This document shows, in pieces, positions 13,567 through 23,510 of a stretch of DNA of 64,000 nt. Under the pieces are notes generated by a model. That model was not told the origin of the DNA and searched no databases. It saw only the letters and a program-made list of their open reading frames with translations. Source of the stretch: Rhinopomastus cyanomelas (taxonomy: Eukaryota; Chordata; Aves; Bucerotiformes; Rhinopomastidae); contig VXBP01007533.1 in assembly GCA_013400115.1 (NCBI GenBank), forward strand, positions 248,001 through 312,000. Direction: 5' to 3'. A program made the translations under genes and the position numbers. Within the stretch, counting starts at the first letter, position 1, and each line of letters begins with the position of its first letter.

Positions 13567-14333
13567 GCTGTAGTTGTGAACAGTTATTGCATGTGTCTTG
13601 ACATATAACCAAGGGACACCATTGCACTTCGAACATTTAGCACTAGAAGGGAGAGAGAGAATAAATTTCTGTGGAAATAAAAGCATTGATCATGGTTTTA
13701 AACTTTAATAACAGATTTTCTTTCAAGGAAGCTTTGAAATTGCAGGGGTTCTGAGCCAGGGCCATGATGTAAATCTGAGATGTTAGAGAGAATTTGCTGG
13801 TAAAGCTCTGAGGTTTCTTAGAGAAAACATGGTTCTTACTGCCCTATGCCTCCTTATTCCAAGACAACGGCAGCTGGTTCTACTGCTGCTTGTGCCAACA
13901 TAGCTGCAATTCTGTTTTCCTTGTAACTCTGTTTTCCTTTTAATCATCAAGTTAATCTTCCTCTAAACCATGAAATAAAGGCTTTCACTTAGACATAGGT
14001 TAAATGGTGAGTTTAAACTTGCTGCAGGCTCTAGGTTGGTAGTATGCAGTGTAGCTGGGACAAGCTCATGGTTTTGGCAAAGCTCTTTTTATCCACTTGA
14101 ATTTAGTTTGTGGCCTGTCCTTTGCCAGCTTTTTACTGAGTCTTACCTGCTTTGCTCTGCAACTAGGCCAGTAAAAATGCCATAGGAATTTGAAATGATG
14201 CATACAAGATGCTACAGGAGAAAGCCAGCCTCTTTGCCATAGCTCTAAACCAGCTAAATCTGTGATCTTTTTTCTTGTGTGTATCTAGACAGATGTTCCC
14301 TGGCAGTATTTTCTCACCAGACAGTTGCCATTA
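13567..14333. other. Unique non-coding sequence
   Basis: Nothing recognised. Confidence 0.45.
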
Positions 14334-14440
14334 ATCACAGAATCACAGAACATTAGGGATTGGAAGGAACCTCGAAAGGTCATCTAGTCCAATCCCCCTG
14401 CCAGAGCAGGATCACATACACCAAGTCACACAGGAACATC
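14334..14440 (-). mobile_element. CR1 LINE, 3' end only
   Basis: Minus-strand 3' UTR end: AATCACAGAATCACAGAACA, then the conserved AGTCCAATCCCCCTG block and CCAAGTCACACAGGAAC. 5'-truncated. Confidence 0.92.
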
Positions 14441-15107
14441 TCTAATGGAAGGATCCCTAAAGCTTTCTGTGAGAAAGCTTTCATGGAAAACCGATGTTCC
14501 AAACACATTGCACTACTTTGGTTATCTTCTGAGTAGCCAGAGCAGCCTGAAGAATACAGAAGCAAGTTTTGCTCTAGTTTGAATTACAAATTTGAATTAA
14601 TATGGACAGAAAAGACACATCCATGTCACTGACTAGAGAAGAAATCACTCCAAAATGGCTCATTGCTATAGAGGTCTCAGAGGGGTGGGGAGTGTCTTGG
14701 CTTAGTCTTTCTAAACCAAAGAAATCTGAAAGAGACTTATGTTTCCAGCTTAATTTTTGAAGTTGTGGGTAGGGACAGAGAGAGGGAAGTGTACTCAATA
14801 GTATGAGGCTAAAGGCAACTGCCCAGATCTGCCCTCAGAAACATAAATGCAACTTGAGTAACTTTGGATGGAACTGCATAACATATGAAAGGATAACATG
14901 GTATGCAGAAGGATCCAGCTCCAGCACTATCCTTATTGGAAATAAGACCCAGTGGTCCAGGGAGCCCTGTCCAGCCTTACTGACAAGAGCTGTGCCTTAC
15001 AACCTCTTTCATACTCTGATCTTTAAGTGAAATTAAGCTTCTTTCGTTAGTAAGTGGGAAGCTGCTAGTCTGCCGTGTTGGCAACACTCTTACCATTGCT
15101 AAGCTAA
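14441..15107. other. Unique non-coding sequence
   Basis: Nothing recognised; frames at 14574-14798 and 14803-15030 show no domain. Confidence 0.45.
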
Positions 15108-15320
15108 ATCATAGAATCATAGAATCATTAGGGATCGGATGGGACCTCGAAAGATCATCTAGTCCAATCCGCCTGCAACAGCACGATCACCTAAACCAAG
15201 TCACACAGGAACCTGTCCAGTCGGGTCTTGAACATCTCCAGAGAAGGAGACTCCACAACCCCCCTGGGCAGCCTGTTCCAGTGCTCCGTCACCCTCACTG
15301 TGAAGAAGTTCCTTCTCAGC
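15108..15320 (-). mobile_element. CR1 LINE, 3' UTR and end of ORF2
   Basis: Minus strand; tip at 15108-15130, then CTCCAGAGAAGGAGACTCCA, CAGCCTGTTCCAGTGCTC and GAAGAAGTTCCTTCTC, the usual order in antisense. Insertion only about 0.2 kb long. Confidence 0.94.
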
Positions 15321-18300
15321 TTGAAATATGCTCACTGTTAATTTTGCACCCATAACAGTTACATCTCTGGTTATCCAAGCCCCTTGTTACTAATTTTTGT
15401 TTTATTTAAGTATTTTTTTGTTTGATATTTTTGTTTGGTATCTCAATGGTGTGCCAGCAAGAGTCGAGCTAAAATCCAGCGGAGGGATGCTGACAGTGGA
15501 GGTTAACCCAGTAGGTTAACAAGACTGCAGCTTTGAATGTAGAACTGTTCTTCTCCGAAGGCATGTCTGACTTAGCTGTGCTTCTTGCTGCCTGTGCAAG
15601 AAAACAGAGACTGGAGGTGCTGATGGCCTTGCTCTGGTTCAGGATGTGGGCTGAAGGAGCAGCAAGTCCCTGATCTGCATGAAAGTATGTAGGTTCTCTC
15701 CTTGGCCATGTCTCAAACCTGTTTCTCAGTAAACTAAAATATACTTTGCAGATAATGGGGGAAAATATAATTACAAATCAGTTCTTGTAATGTGTCGTGT
15801 TTTGCACTTCACAAAAAAGGTGAGATCATGTATTATAAGAGTGAATAAAATGTAAATCTGCAGTAGCAATAACATGAAAGAAACTGGTTTGCTGTAATCC
15901 ACTCTTAGGAGTTGTTCCTATTTCCATCTGGAAGAGTAACTGAACTGCAGGGAGTGTGGCTTCTGAGTTATGCGGCTCCTGCCTCTCCATCAGGCAATGA
16001 GAGTGGAGAAATAATGCAGTTCAAAACGTATACAGGGGGAATGGCTGAGTGTTGTGCTTTCTCCACTTTCATATTTTTATAAAGAATAGACATGTATAGA
16101 GTTGCTCTGTCACTATACAAGTCATTAGTTGTTAATGATAAAGCTCGTTTGGATAATTAATTGCAATTGCCTCTGTATTTGAGCCCATCTTGGGAACTCC
16201 AAGAGGCATGTGTAAGGCTACTGTGTTGCCATACTTTCTGCTTCTTTAGTCAACTCAATATGAAAGATAGTAAGTGGAAAAAGTATTTTATAACTCCCAT
16301 CCTCATCTATACAAAGCTCATGTGAAAGCTGATAAGACTCCACCTCCCCCAACTGTGTGAAGCACCAGAAACTTCCCCTACAGATGTCTCTTTAGCCTTA
16401 TTTTAAATCATAGTTATGGGCAGAATTACAAGAACTCAAACGTTAAATGTTTTGCTTCTATCTTCTTAGGTGGAGCAATACAGAACACATTTCACTTAGT
16501 GCTGCAGGGGCTATCGCATGTGCATAGTCAGGAAGAGCACTGCTACAGCTCCTGCCTGTGCACTGGATCTGGATGCAGTGAGGACAAACCCAGATTAGCC
16601 CTCTGCCACTTGCTTGAAGCTTCCCAGCTCCTCTCCTGTTGTCTCTTTCCCCGAAAGTAGCCTACTTTTACTATTTGGAATTTGTAAACACAGGATTTGG
16701 GATTCCATGTGCATCTGGAACTGATAAAACTTGGTGTTAGAGAGATGTAACCCATTATGTGTCTAACCTAGAAATTCTCTAGGGAGAACATGTAAGCACA
16801 TCTGATGTAGATGCTGGCAGATTCCTAGCAGCTAAAATCAGATTTAAAGGCTTGCTGTTGAATGAGTGGAATTTTCATTGAAAACCGTGTCACTTGAGGG
16901 GGTGTGCATGGAGCAAAAGCTATAGCATCTACTTGTCAATAAATACAGCCATAATATTGTTGAGATAGGAAATGAAGAGATGGAAGTGAAATGAAACTTG
17001 TCAGATAGCATTGGTTGGGGAACAAACCTTTTGGAAGAGACAGGGTAGTGAGGGAAAAACAAAAGAACCCCAAATTAAAACTTACCCCTAACAGAATGTT
17101 GGATTAGTTGAGGTTCAATGAATGGCTTTGTTGAAAATGCAATAAAAGAATTTAAATAGAAAAGGCTTGATAAGGTGCAGGGCATCACAGATCTGTTTCC
17201 ATAGTGACATTGTTCAAACAGGCTTAAAGGAACATGAATACTGTTGCAGCTGGACTCTGTGGAAGATACCAGTCTTCCAGAGAGGATACTGGCTCTTGGT
17301 TGTTTTGATGTTTTTCCCTAGTTGGACTTGGGGGGGAAAGAAGGTGGGGGAAAACAAGGGCTTAGACAAATAACGGGCTAGACAGACTCCTGTTTCCTTC
17401 CAGCTCTCACTTTCTATGTTTTACATGCTTTCTCCACTCATTTTTACCTTGGCTGTTGCAGTTGTTAAAAATGTCAAGAATTCTCTAGAAAAAGAAATAG
17501 ACCATCCAGACCCTACTCACCTATACTGAAACAACTAACGTCATATTAGTGTAGGATTCAAATACGCCTGTTCTTAAATGTCTCTGTTTATTCTCCTGTG
17601 ACAAAAGGTGCAACTGAACCATTTGCTGAAGTGAGCTCAGTGTAGCACAGCACATTTAGTGTTTCATGTTTCACACTGTCCTCTATCTGCAGGGGAATTC
17701 ACCAAGCATTGCCTTTTCATAACTGATGCTTTGCCCTATGAAAAATAGAGTCAAGCTCTGGTTAGAAAAATGATGTTTCATGTTACAAATATTATGGCTT
17801 TGGAGTTCTTACTTTCATTTTTCTTCACAACCTTGCCCTTCTGCAGATTTTTCTTGCCTAAATGTATTCTGAAAATCGGCACAAACACGTTCAGTTATAG
17901 CTGTCTATAATGTATTTTAAGTTTAAAAGATATTGGCCTTGTCTCTGTCTAAATAATTATATATTTTCTTAAATAAATAAAACTGTTCTTGGAATTGAAC
18001 AATGAACAGACTGAATAAGCAACCCAATAAGAAAAAACTATGTAGAAAGAGGATTGAAAAACATCTTGTGCCTCTTTAACTGCTTCTCTTCAGTACATGC
18101 AGGACTAAGGCATTATGGAAAGCCTGACTTTTATTTGTTGGACCAGGCTTAAGTAACTCACTCAGACTTGAACACCTTCAAGTTTTGGATGGAAGACCAT
18201 ATTGAGTCATTGGAGTTGCACCCAATCTGGGTCTGATCTTTCTTCTGTTTTCCAGCTAAGAACACAAGTAGTTTGAATTGGAAATGTTATGTATTTGTTG

Positions 18301-18847
18301 ACTCTATTGACCTTCAAGGTCAGAGAGAATAACCTAGGGAAGAATTTGTGCCTCAGTGAAGTAAATAGGTTAGTTGGCTGAAATTTTACCTTTAAAGTAA
18401 TTTGAATGCATGTTGCAAAATAGTAATGTTCTATGTGTTGATTCAATAGCTGCTTTGTGGAGAGATTTCCCAAAGGTGCTGAAAAGCAGAGGGAAGAGAA
18501 CCTAGTTACTACAAGAGAGTGGTGTCTTGACATGAACATACAGACTTAAACAGATCATTGTAATTGGAATGTGTGATTGTTTTGATAAGGAAATGGGTTA
18601 GTACAATTAACTGGAACAGCACAGGTTTGGGTATCTAATTTAGACTGTGATTATGGTAAACTGGGAAGAAAAATAATTTTAAAAGGGATGTTCCTCAGAA
18701 AGTACTTGTGCTTTGTAATGGAATCAGTATTTATGTATTGCGTGGTTTCTTTCTTTTCTCACAGCGATAGCCCATCTGAGTGCTGACAGAGCAGACAAGA
18801 CTTATGAAATACTTCTCCGTTCACCCCTCCCTTAAGGTAAAAAAGCC
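15321..18847. other. Unique non-coding sequence
   Basis: Apart from the old CR1 tip near 17373 nothing is recognised. The patch 16110-16180 is AT-rich with homeodomain-type TAAT words, which could equally be chance. Confidence 0.45.
17373..17422 (+). repeat. Possible ancient CR1 3' tip
   Basis: GGGCTAGACAGACTCCTG followed by TTCCTTCCAGCTCTCACTTT and CTATG resembles the tip of older archosaur CR1 subfamilies. Diverged; assignment by eye only. Confidence 0.5.
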
Positions 18848-18853
18848 TATAGT
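18848..18853. repeat. ERV target-site duplication, left copy (TATAGT)
   Basis: Identical to 22236-22241; adjoins TGTTGCAG, so the provirus ends in canonical CA on the minus strand. Confidence 0.85.
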
Positions 18854-19160
18854 TGTTGCAGTTGGGGTGGACGCATGACACAGAGTCCAAGACCAATGTG
18901 CAAGCAGTCAAAGAAGGTACTTTATTAATACAGCTAGTTCCTTTTTATATCCTTTCTGCACACAGGTGTCCTTATTTTATCGGTACAACATATATATATA
19001 AGCAAGTGGCCATTGACGTTTCAGCTTCATACGCTCCTTGCTCCATCTCTGTGCCAAGTTTCTCCTAGCGCAGTGAGTTGTTTACATTCTTTGGATATTT
19101 CTGACTCCTTGTTTTCATGCTTCAGTCAAAGGGTCTACAGACCCCCTATAGCCCCCCACG
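18854..19160 (-). repeat. 3' LTR of the ERV (307 bp)
   Basis: Homologous over about 150-230 bases to the right LTR. On the minus strand it contains a TATA-like GGATATAAAA (about 18943-18952) and AATAAAGTACC (AATAAA at 18921-18926, polyadenylation signal). It starts CGTG instead of TGTG, a probable T-to-C change in the terminal dinucleotide, and ends in CA. Confidence 0.85.
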
Positions 19161-19175
19161 ATTCTTTCTTTTTGT
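19161..19175 (-). other. Polypurine tract of the ERV
   Basis: On the minus strand ACAAAAAGAAAGAAT lies directly before the 3' LTR, the expected place for the plus-strand primer of reverse transcription. Confidence 0.7.
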
Positions 19176-19384
19176 ATTTGTGCTACAAAAATTGCCTTGG
19201 CAGTCTGTTGCAAGGCCCTCGGGAACAGACTGATAATGCAGGGCAACATGAGTAACATAACTACCACTATAACTAAAATCAGCAGTCCAGTCTTTACCAC
19301 GGATAATAACCATCCTGGCAACCCCCCACCCCTGGAACAACTTTGTAAACAAGTCCACAACATCATTCACTTGCAACTTGTAAA
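19161..19384 (-). pseudogene. ERV env C-terminal remnant (membrane anchor of the TM subunit)
   Basis: The minus-strand frame contains a strongly hydrophobic stretch of about 25 residues (rich in L, V, I, M) followed by a short tail with basic residues, as in the membrane anchor and cytoplasmic tail of a retroviral TM protein. The part just upstream is in another frame, so a frameshift lies near 19310. The segment ends against the CR1 at 19385. Non-functional. Confidence 0.72.
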
Positions 19385-19945
19385 ATCATAGCATCATTAG
19401 GGATTGGAGGGGACCTCGAAAGGTCATCTCGTCCAATCCCCCTGCCACAGCAGGATCACCTAGACCGAAGTTGGCCCTCCTGAAGTCTAAGTTTGTGATT
19501 CTGTTAGGTGTTCTGTTCCTACCACACGAGACCTGAACTCCACCATCTCATGGTCACTGCACCCAAGGCTGCCCTTAACCTTCATTCCTTCAACCAGACC
19601 CTCCTTGTTGGTGAGTACAAGATCCAGCAGTGCTCCTTTCCTAGTGGGCTCCTCCACCATTTGCATCAGGAAATTGTCAGCAATGCACTGAAGGAACCTC
19701 CTGGACTGTGGGTGGCTGGCTGAGTATCTGGGTAGTTATAAACCTCCATGAGAACCAGGGCCTGTAGCTGTGAGGCTGCTGTCAGCTGCCTGTAGAAGAC
19801 CTCATCAACTTTCTCATTCTGATCTGGTGGTCTGTAATAGACACCCACAACAGTGTCACCTATGGCAGCCTGCCCCTTAATCCACACCCACAAACTCTCA
19901 ACACCGTCTTTCAGCACCTGAATGCTCTTATGTATTGACTCTTGA
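19385..19945 (-). mobile_element. CR1 LINE inserted in ERV env, internally deleted
   Basis: Minus strand: endonuclease-domain sequence (GDTVVGVYYRPPDQNEKVDE; EN part of ORF2) at about 19940-19690, frameshifted sequence of the end of EN to about 19475, then a direct join to the 3' tip at 19385-19467. RT is absent, so EN and 3' UTR are fused by a deletion. Confidence 0.88.
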
Positions 19946-19978
19946 GTGATCTGATAAATTTATGCAACACATTCCCTC

Positions 19979-20402
19979 AGGGCAACGAAGATGATAAAGG
20001 AGGTGGAGCAGCTGAGGGAGCTGGGTCTCTTTAGCTTGGAGAAGAGGAGACTGAGGGGTGACCTTATTAATGTCTATAAATATGTGAGGGGTGGGTGTCA
20101 GGAGGATGGAACTGGGATGTTCTTGGTGTCATGTAGTGATAGGATGAGGGGCAGTGGTTGTAATCTGGAACATAGGAGGTTCCACATCAACGTGAGAAGG
20201 AACCTCTTCCCAGTGAGGGTGACAGAGCACTGGAACGGACTGCCCGGGGGGGTTGTGGAATCTCCTTCACTGGAGATATTCAAGACCCTACTGGATAAGT
20301 TCCTGTGTGACTTGGTTTAGGTGATCGTGCTGTTGCAGGCGGATTGGACTAGATGGTCTTTCGAGGTCCCTTCCAATCCACAGTGATTCTATGATTCTAT
20401 GA
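19979..20402 (+). mobile_element. CR1 LINE inserted in ERV env, 3' end
   Basis: Plus strand, tail-out relative to the preceding copy. Encodes QLRELGLFSLEKRRLRGDL and later RRNLFPVRVTEHWNGLPGG, then the 3' UTR ending in two ATTCTATG units at the junction with env. It has its own 3' tip, so it is a second insertion rather than a 5' inversion of the neighbour. Confidence 0.93.
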
Positions 20403-21500
20403 AAATCCTTATGCCCATGTCCCTGTGCTGACAGCAAAAAATCTGTAGCAGCCCTATTCTGCGGCATTGCTTGTCACACTGAATCAACATCTAATAATAA
20501 TGCACTTAAAGCTTCTGAAGTATGATTTGTTTGCCTATCAAGCCAGCAACCCATTCTCGGTAGCGTGGTTAAAGCTTGAGCAGTCTCTGTGTTAGAAATT
20601 AAACTCCCTACAACTCTCGACCCTGCTCCCCTAAACTCTGCATTATCATGACAATCTTGTTCAAATGCATGCACAAATAGTTTCCTTTTGTGGGATCTCC
20701 TTTGCAGGTCCAGTATGGTGGAAGTATTAGGTATTAGCGGTGTTACTCATTCTAGGCTGCATGGCCCTCCCTTGGTGTGCAAGGGGATTCCAGGCCATGA
20801 GCGATCCCACATATGAAAAACACTCCTTGAGGCAAGGCAATTGGGGCATTACTGGATCGAGACACAATTGCACCAGGCAGTTACGCTTTTATGAACAGGC
20901 GGAGTGGTGTTCACCCACCAGGCCTTTGATTTTGTCCCGAGTATACAGGCAATAGTCCATCCGTATTGACTCCAACAGCTCCAGCTTCTGAGGCTGCAAT
21001 TGAGTCCCAAATAAAGAGTCCAGACATCCTAGCTGCCCACTGCATTTCCTTGTATTGTGCTGTTGAGAGCTTGTGGGACAGGCCAGATATTCACCAGGAC
21101 ACTAACCAGGCACGTGGTGAATGGATTTTCAGGAGGCGCTGTCGCCAAGCATATGGTCTGTCATGTTGGCTAGGGTCACCCGTATGTTGGTCTTTGGTGG
21201 TGGAGGTACCCAGGCCTGCATCGTTGCGCCGAGGAAGATGCATACAAATATGGCTTCACACACCCTACAGGAACCCATCACAGTCCTTGATCTGTGGAAA
21301 CACAAGTATACCCTCTGCCTCAGGTTAATAGTTCACAAGGTGGGGACTACTCACCTGTCTGGAGGTCCTGGACCATCACCTTAATCCCTGGAGAGACCTT
21401 ATGCTGTGTGGTCAAAGAGCCAAAATGTCGCAGCATTGGAGGCCCCTGTAAATCATCTCAAACGTTCAAAAGTTCATTACATACGTAGCGTTGTTCAGGC
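20403..21500 (-). pseudogene. ERV env remnant (surface and start of TM subunit)
   Basis: Minus-strand sequence with several stops. Near the CR1 junction (20403-20470) it encodes a conserved-looking TM ectodomain segment starting QNRAA. Upstream are a Cys-containing region (about 20640-20960) and a proline-rich start (about 21180-21240). Order and position between integrase and LTR support env. Envelope glycoproteins mediate receptor binding and fusion; this copy is inactivated by stops, frameshifts and the CR1 insertions. Confidence 0.65.
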
Positions 21501-21529
21501 GAGCCTCTGGAGACATGCCCAACCTACCC

Positions 21530-21970
21530 CTTTTTTGTTTTGAAGCTGTCTTTTGAAGGTACCATGGGTGCACTCCATGATACCTTGTCCTGTAGGGGAA
21601 TGGGGAATGCCTGTGACATGATGCACACCTCAAAGTTGCAAAAAAGCACGCACTTGGTGAGACACATACACAGGTCCATTATCAGTTTTGATAAGTAGCA
21701 AAAGCTCGCTGCAAGTTTCAAATATCATCATGTGGAGCTTCACTGGTGTGTGCAGTAGCTACAACAGCGCAGGAGAAAGAGTCAACCGAAACGTGCACAT
21801 ATTTTTGATGCCCAAACTCAGGGACATGTGTGATATCAGTTTGCCGAATCTGCAGTGCCTGTTGGCCACGCAGGTTAACACCATACCAGTGGGAGACATG
21901 CTGGTCTTGGCAATCGGGGCAGGCAGCAATGATAGATCTGGCTTCTGCATGTGTCAGACGAAACTGTCAT
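21530..21970 (-). pseudogene. ERV integrase remnant (pol 3' end) with D,D35E triad still readable
   Basis: Integrase joins viral DNA to host DNA. On the minus strand: CPDC (second half of the HHCC zinc-binding domain), then QTDIT with the first catalytic Asp (codon at 21835-21837), TDNGP with the second Asp (21681-21683), and GIME with the catalytic Glu (21573-21575). Second Asp and Glu are 36 codons apart, i.e. exactly 35 residues between, the retroviral D,D35E spacing. A stop near 21748, a frameshift between the two Asp codons and a stop near 21630 inactivate it. The zinc domain's His part and all of RT are missing. Confidence 0.83.
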
Positions 21971-22007
21971 CACAGGGTGCAGTATCCTCGATGAAAAAAC
22001 ACGTGAG

Positions 22008-22235
22008 AAGCAGGTGTCTTTATTTTATTGGTACAACACGTAAATAAACAAGTGGCCACTGGCGTTTCAGCTTTGTAATCCCCTTGCTCCATCTCTGTTT
22101 CTCCTAGCGTGGTCACTTGTTTACATTCTTTGGATATTTCTGACTCCTTGTTCTCATGTGTACACTTTAATCTGTCCAAGGTCAAAGTCTTCTGCTTTGG
22201 TCAAAGGGTCTATGGACCTGCTGTAGCCCCTCACA
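22008..22235 (-). repeat. 5' LTR of the ERV, truncated
   Basis: Matches the left LTR from CAGGTGTC (about 22011) outwards. The part holding the TATA box, polyadenylation signal and U5 is gone, replaced at once by integrase sequence. It contains about 40 bases (around 22155-22195) that the other LTR lacks. Confidence 0.82.
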
Positions 22236-22241
22236 TATAGT
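22236..22241. repeat. ERV target-site duplication, right copy (TATAGT)
   Basis: Identical to 18848-18853; adjoins TCACA, i.e. TGTGA at the 5' end of the minus-strand provirus. Confidence 0.85.
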
Positions 22242-22598
22242 ATATGTGATTTTTTTGTATTTTACTTCCTGGGAGGAATAGAGAGCTGGGAATTACCAAG
22301 GCAAAAATTATTTCTCTTTAAGTAAATGGAAAAGAAGTTTCACTTTAAACTAACATCTGCTTTTAATGAAAGGTGCTTTTATGGTGTGCTGTTGTATTTA
22401 TTATACTACTCTGTAAATTACTGGGAAACTAAAAAACTGACTTTCCAGTCTCATTCTTTTCCAAAGAGATTTCACTGTTTTATCTCCTACTGTAGCAGGA
22501 GGTTTTCAAAGATGTCAAATGAAGTCTTGCTGCTGACTGTGAGTCAAATAACAGCCTTGACTCTTATTGAGGGTAGTGCAACACTGGAGCCGGTTAGC
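22242..22598. other. Unique non-coding sequence
   Basis: Short stretch between the ERV and an old CR1; nothing recognised. Confidence 0.45.
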
Positions 22599-22770
22599 CA
22601 GAAATGATAGAATAGTTTGTATCAGAAGGGCCCTTTATAGATAATCTAGTACTCCAGTTGTGATCTCGCCAGAGCAGAGTAGAGCAGCAGAATCACCTCC
22701 CTTGAGCTGCTGGCTTTACCTCTTTTGATAGAGTCAGGGATGCGGCTGACTTTCTCAGCTGCGAATGCAT
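22599..22770 (-). mobile_element. Old CR1 LINE fragment with internal deletion
   Basis: A diverged 3' tip (GATAGAATAGTTTGTATCAG) at 22605-22650 is joined to ORF2 sequence (AGAGCAGAGTAGAGCAGCAG, AATCACCTCCCTTGAGCTGC) on the minus strand. Confidence 0.75.
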
Positions 22771-23510
22771 ATTACAGAATCAGAGTGGTAGAGGTTGGAA
22801 GGGACCTCTGAAGATCATTGAGTCCAACCCCCCCCACCAGAGTAGGACCAAAAATAGAGCAGATCACTTAGAAATGCATCCAGGCACATCTTGACAGTCT
22901 CCAGAGAAGGAGACTCCACAACCTGTCTGGGAAGCCTGTTCCAGTGCTCTGTGACCTATACAGTAAATAAGTTATTCCTCATGTTGAGGTGGAATGTCCT
23001 GTGCTCACGCTTGAAGCCATTTGCCCTATGCCAGAGCACAAGTGAAAAGAGGTTTTCTCTGCCTTCTTCACAGCCTAGCCTTCATGTATTTATAGACATT
23101 CATTAGATGCTGTCTTGGTCTTCTCCAGACTAAAAAGCTCCAGATCTCTTAGCCTTTCTTCATAAGGACTGTTCCAGTACTTTAATCATTCTTGTAGCCC
23201 TCCACTGAACTCTCGCAAGTAGATATCTGTCCTTCTTGAACTGAGGAACCCAGAAAATGGTACAATACTCTCAGTGAGGCCCTACCTGTGCCCTCAAATA
23301 TTTCTCCTCAGGACTGCTCTCAATCCATACTTTGCCCAGCCTGTATTTGTGCTTGGGATTGCTCCAACTCAAGTGCAGGACCTAGCAGTTGACCTTGTGG
23401 AACTTTGTGAAGTTGGCCTGAGCCCAGCTCTCATGTCTGTCATGGTCCCTCTGGATGGCATCCCTTCCTTCCAATGTGTTGACAGCACCACACAAATGTT
23501 GTGGCACCTG
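22771..23510 (-). mobile_element. Old CR1 LINE, 3' UTR and end of ORF2
   Basis: Minus strand; tip at 22771-22830, then GAGAAGGAGACTCCACAACC, AGCCTGTTCCAGTGCTCTGT, and later CAGCCTGTATTTGTGCTTGG and CCCTCTGGATGGCATCCCT blocks of ORF2. Many substitutions and a deletion near 23280 indicate an older insertion than the copies at 19979 or 51663. Confidence 0.88.

Larger units (their letters stand above)
18848..22241 (-). mobile_element. Defective endogenous retrovirus (alpharetrovirus-like), internally deleted, with 6-bp target duplication
   Basis: A minus-strand provirus. Outer ends are flanked by identical TATAGT hexamers (18848-18853 and 22236-22241); the element body is 18854-22235. In its own 5'-to-3' sense it has a truncated 5' LTR (22235 to about 22008), an integrase fragment (about 21970-21530), env remnants (about 21500-20403, then 19384-19161), a purine-rich tract, and a 3' LTR (19160-18854). 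U5 and R of the 5' LTR, primer-binding site, gag, protease and RT are absent. Env is interrupted by two CR1 copies. Many stops and frameshifts make it non-coding. A 6-bp duplication and the style of IN and env fit alpha- or betaretrovirus-like ERVs of birds. Confidence 0.88.

Noticed and set aside
18140..18210. Sequence with GGATGGAAGACC, reminiscent of 5S rRNA or a 5S-derived SINE head
   Set aside because: Only about a dozen bases agree; the rest of 5S rRNA is not found.
19979..20402. Neighbouring inverted CR1s as one insertion with 5' inversion (twin priming)
   Set aside because: Both have a 3' UTR and tip, which twin priming of a single element would not give.
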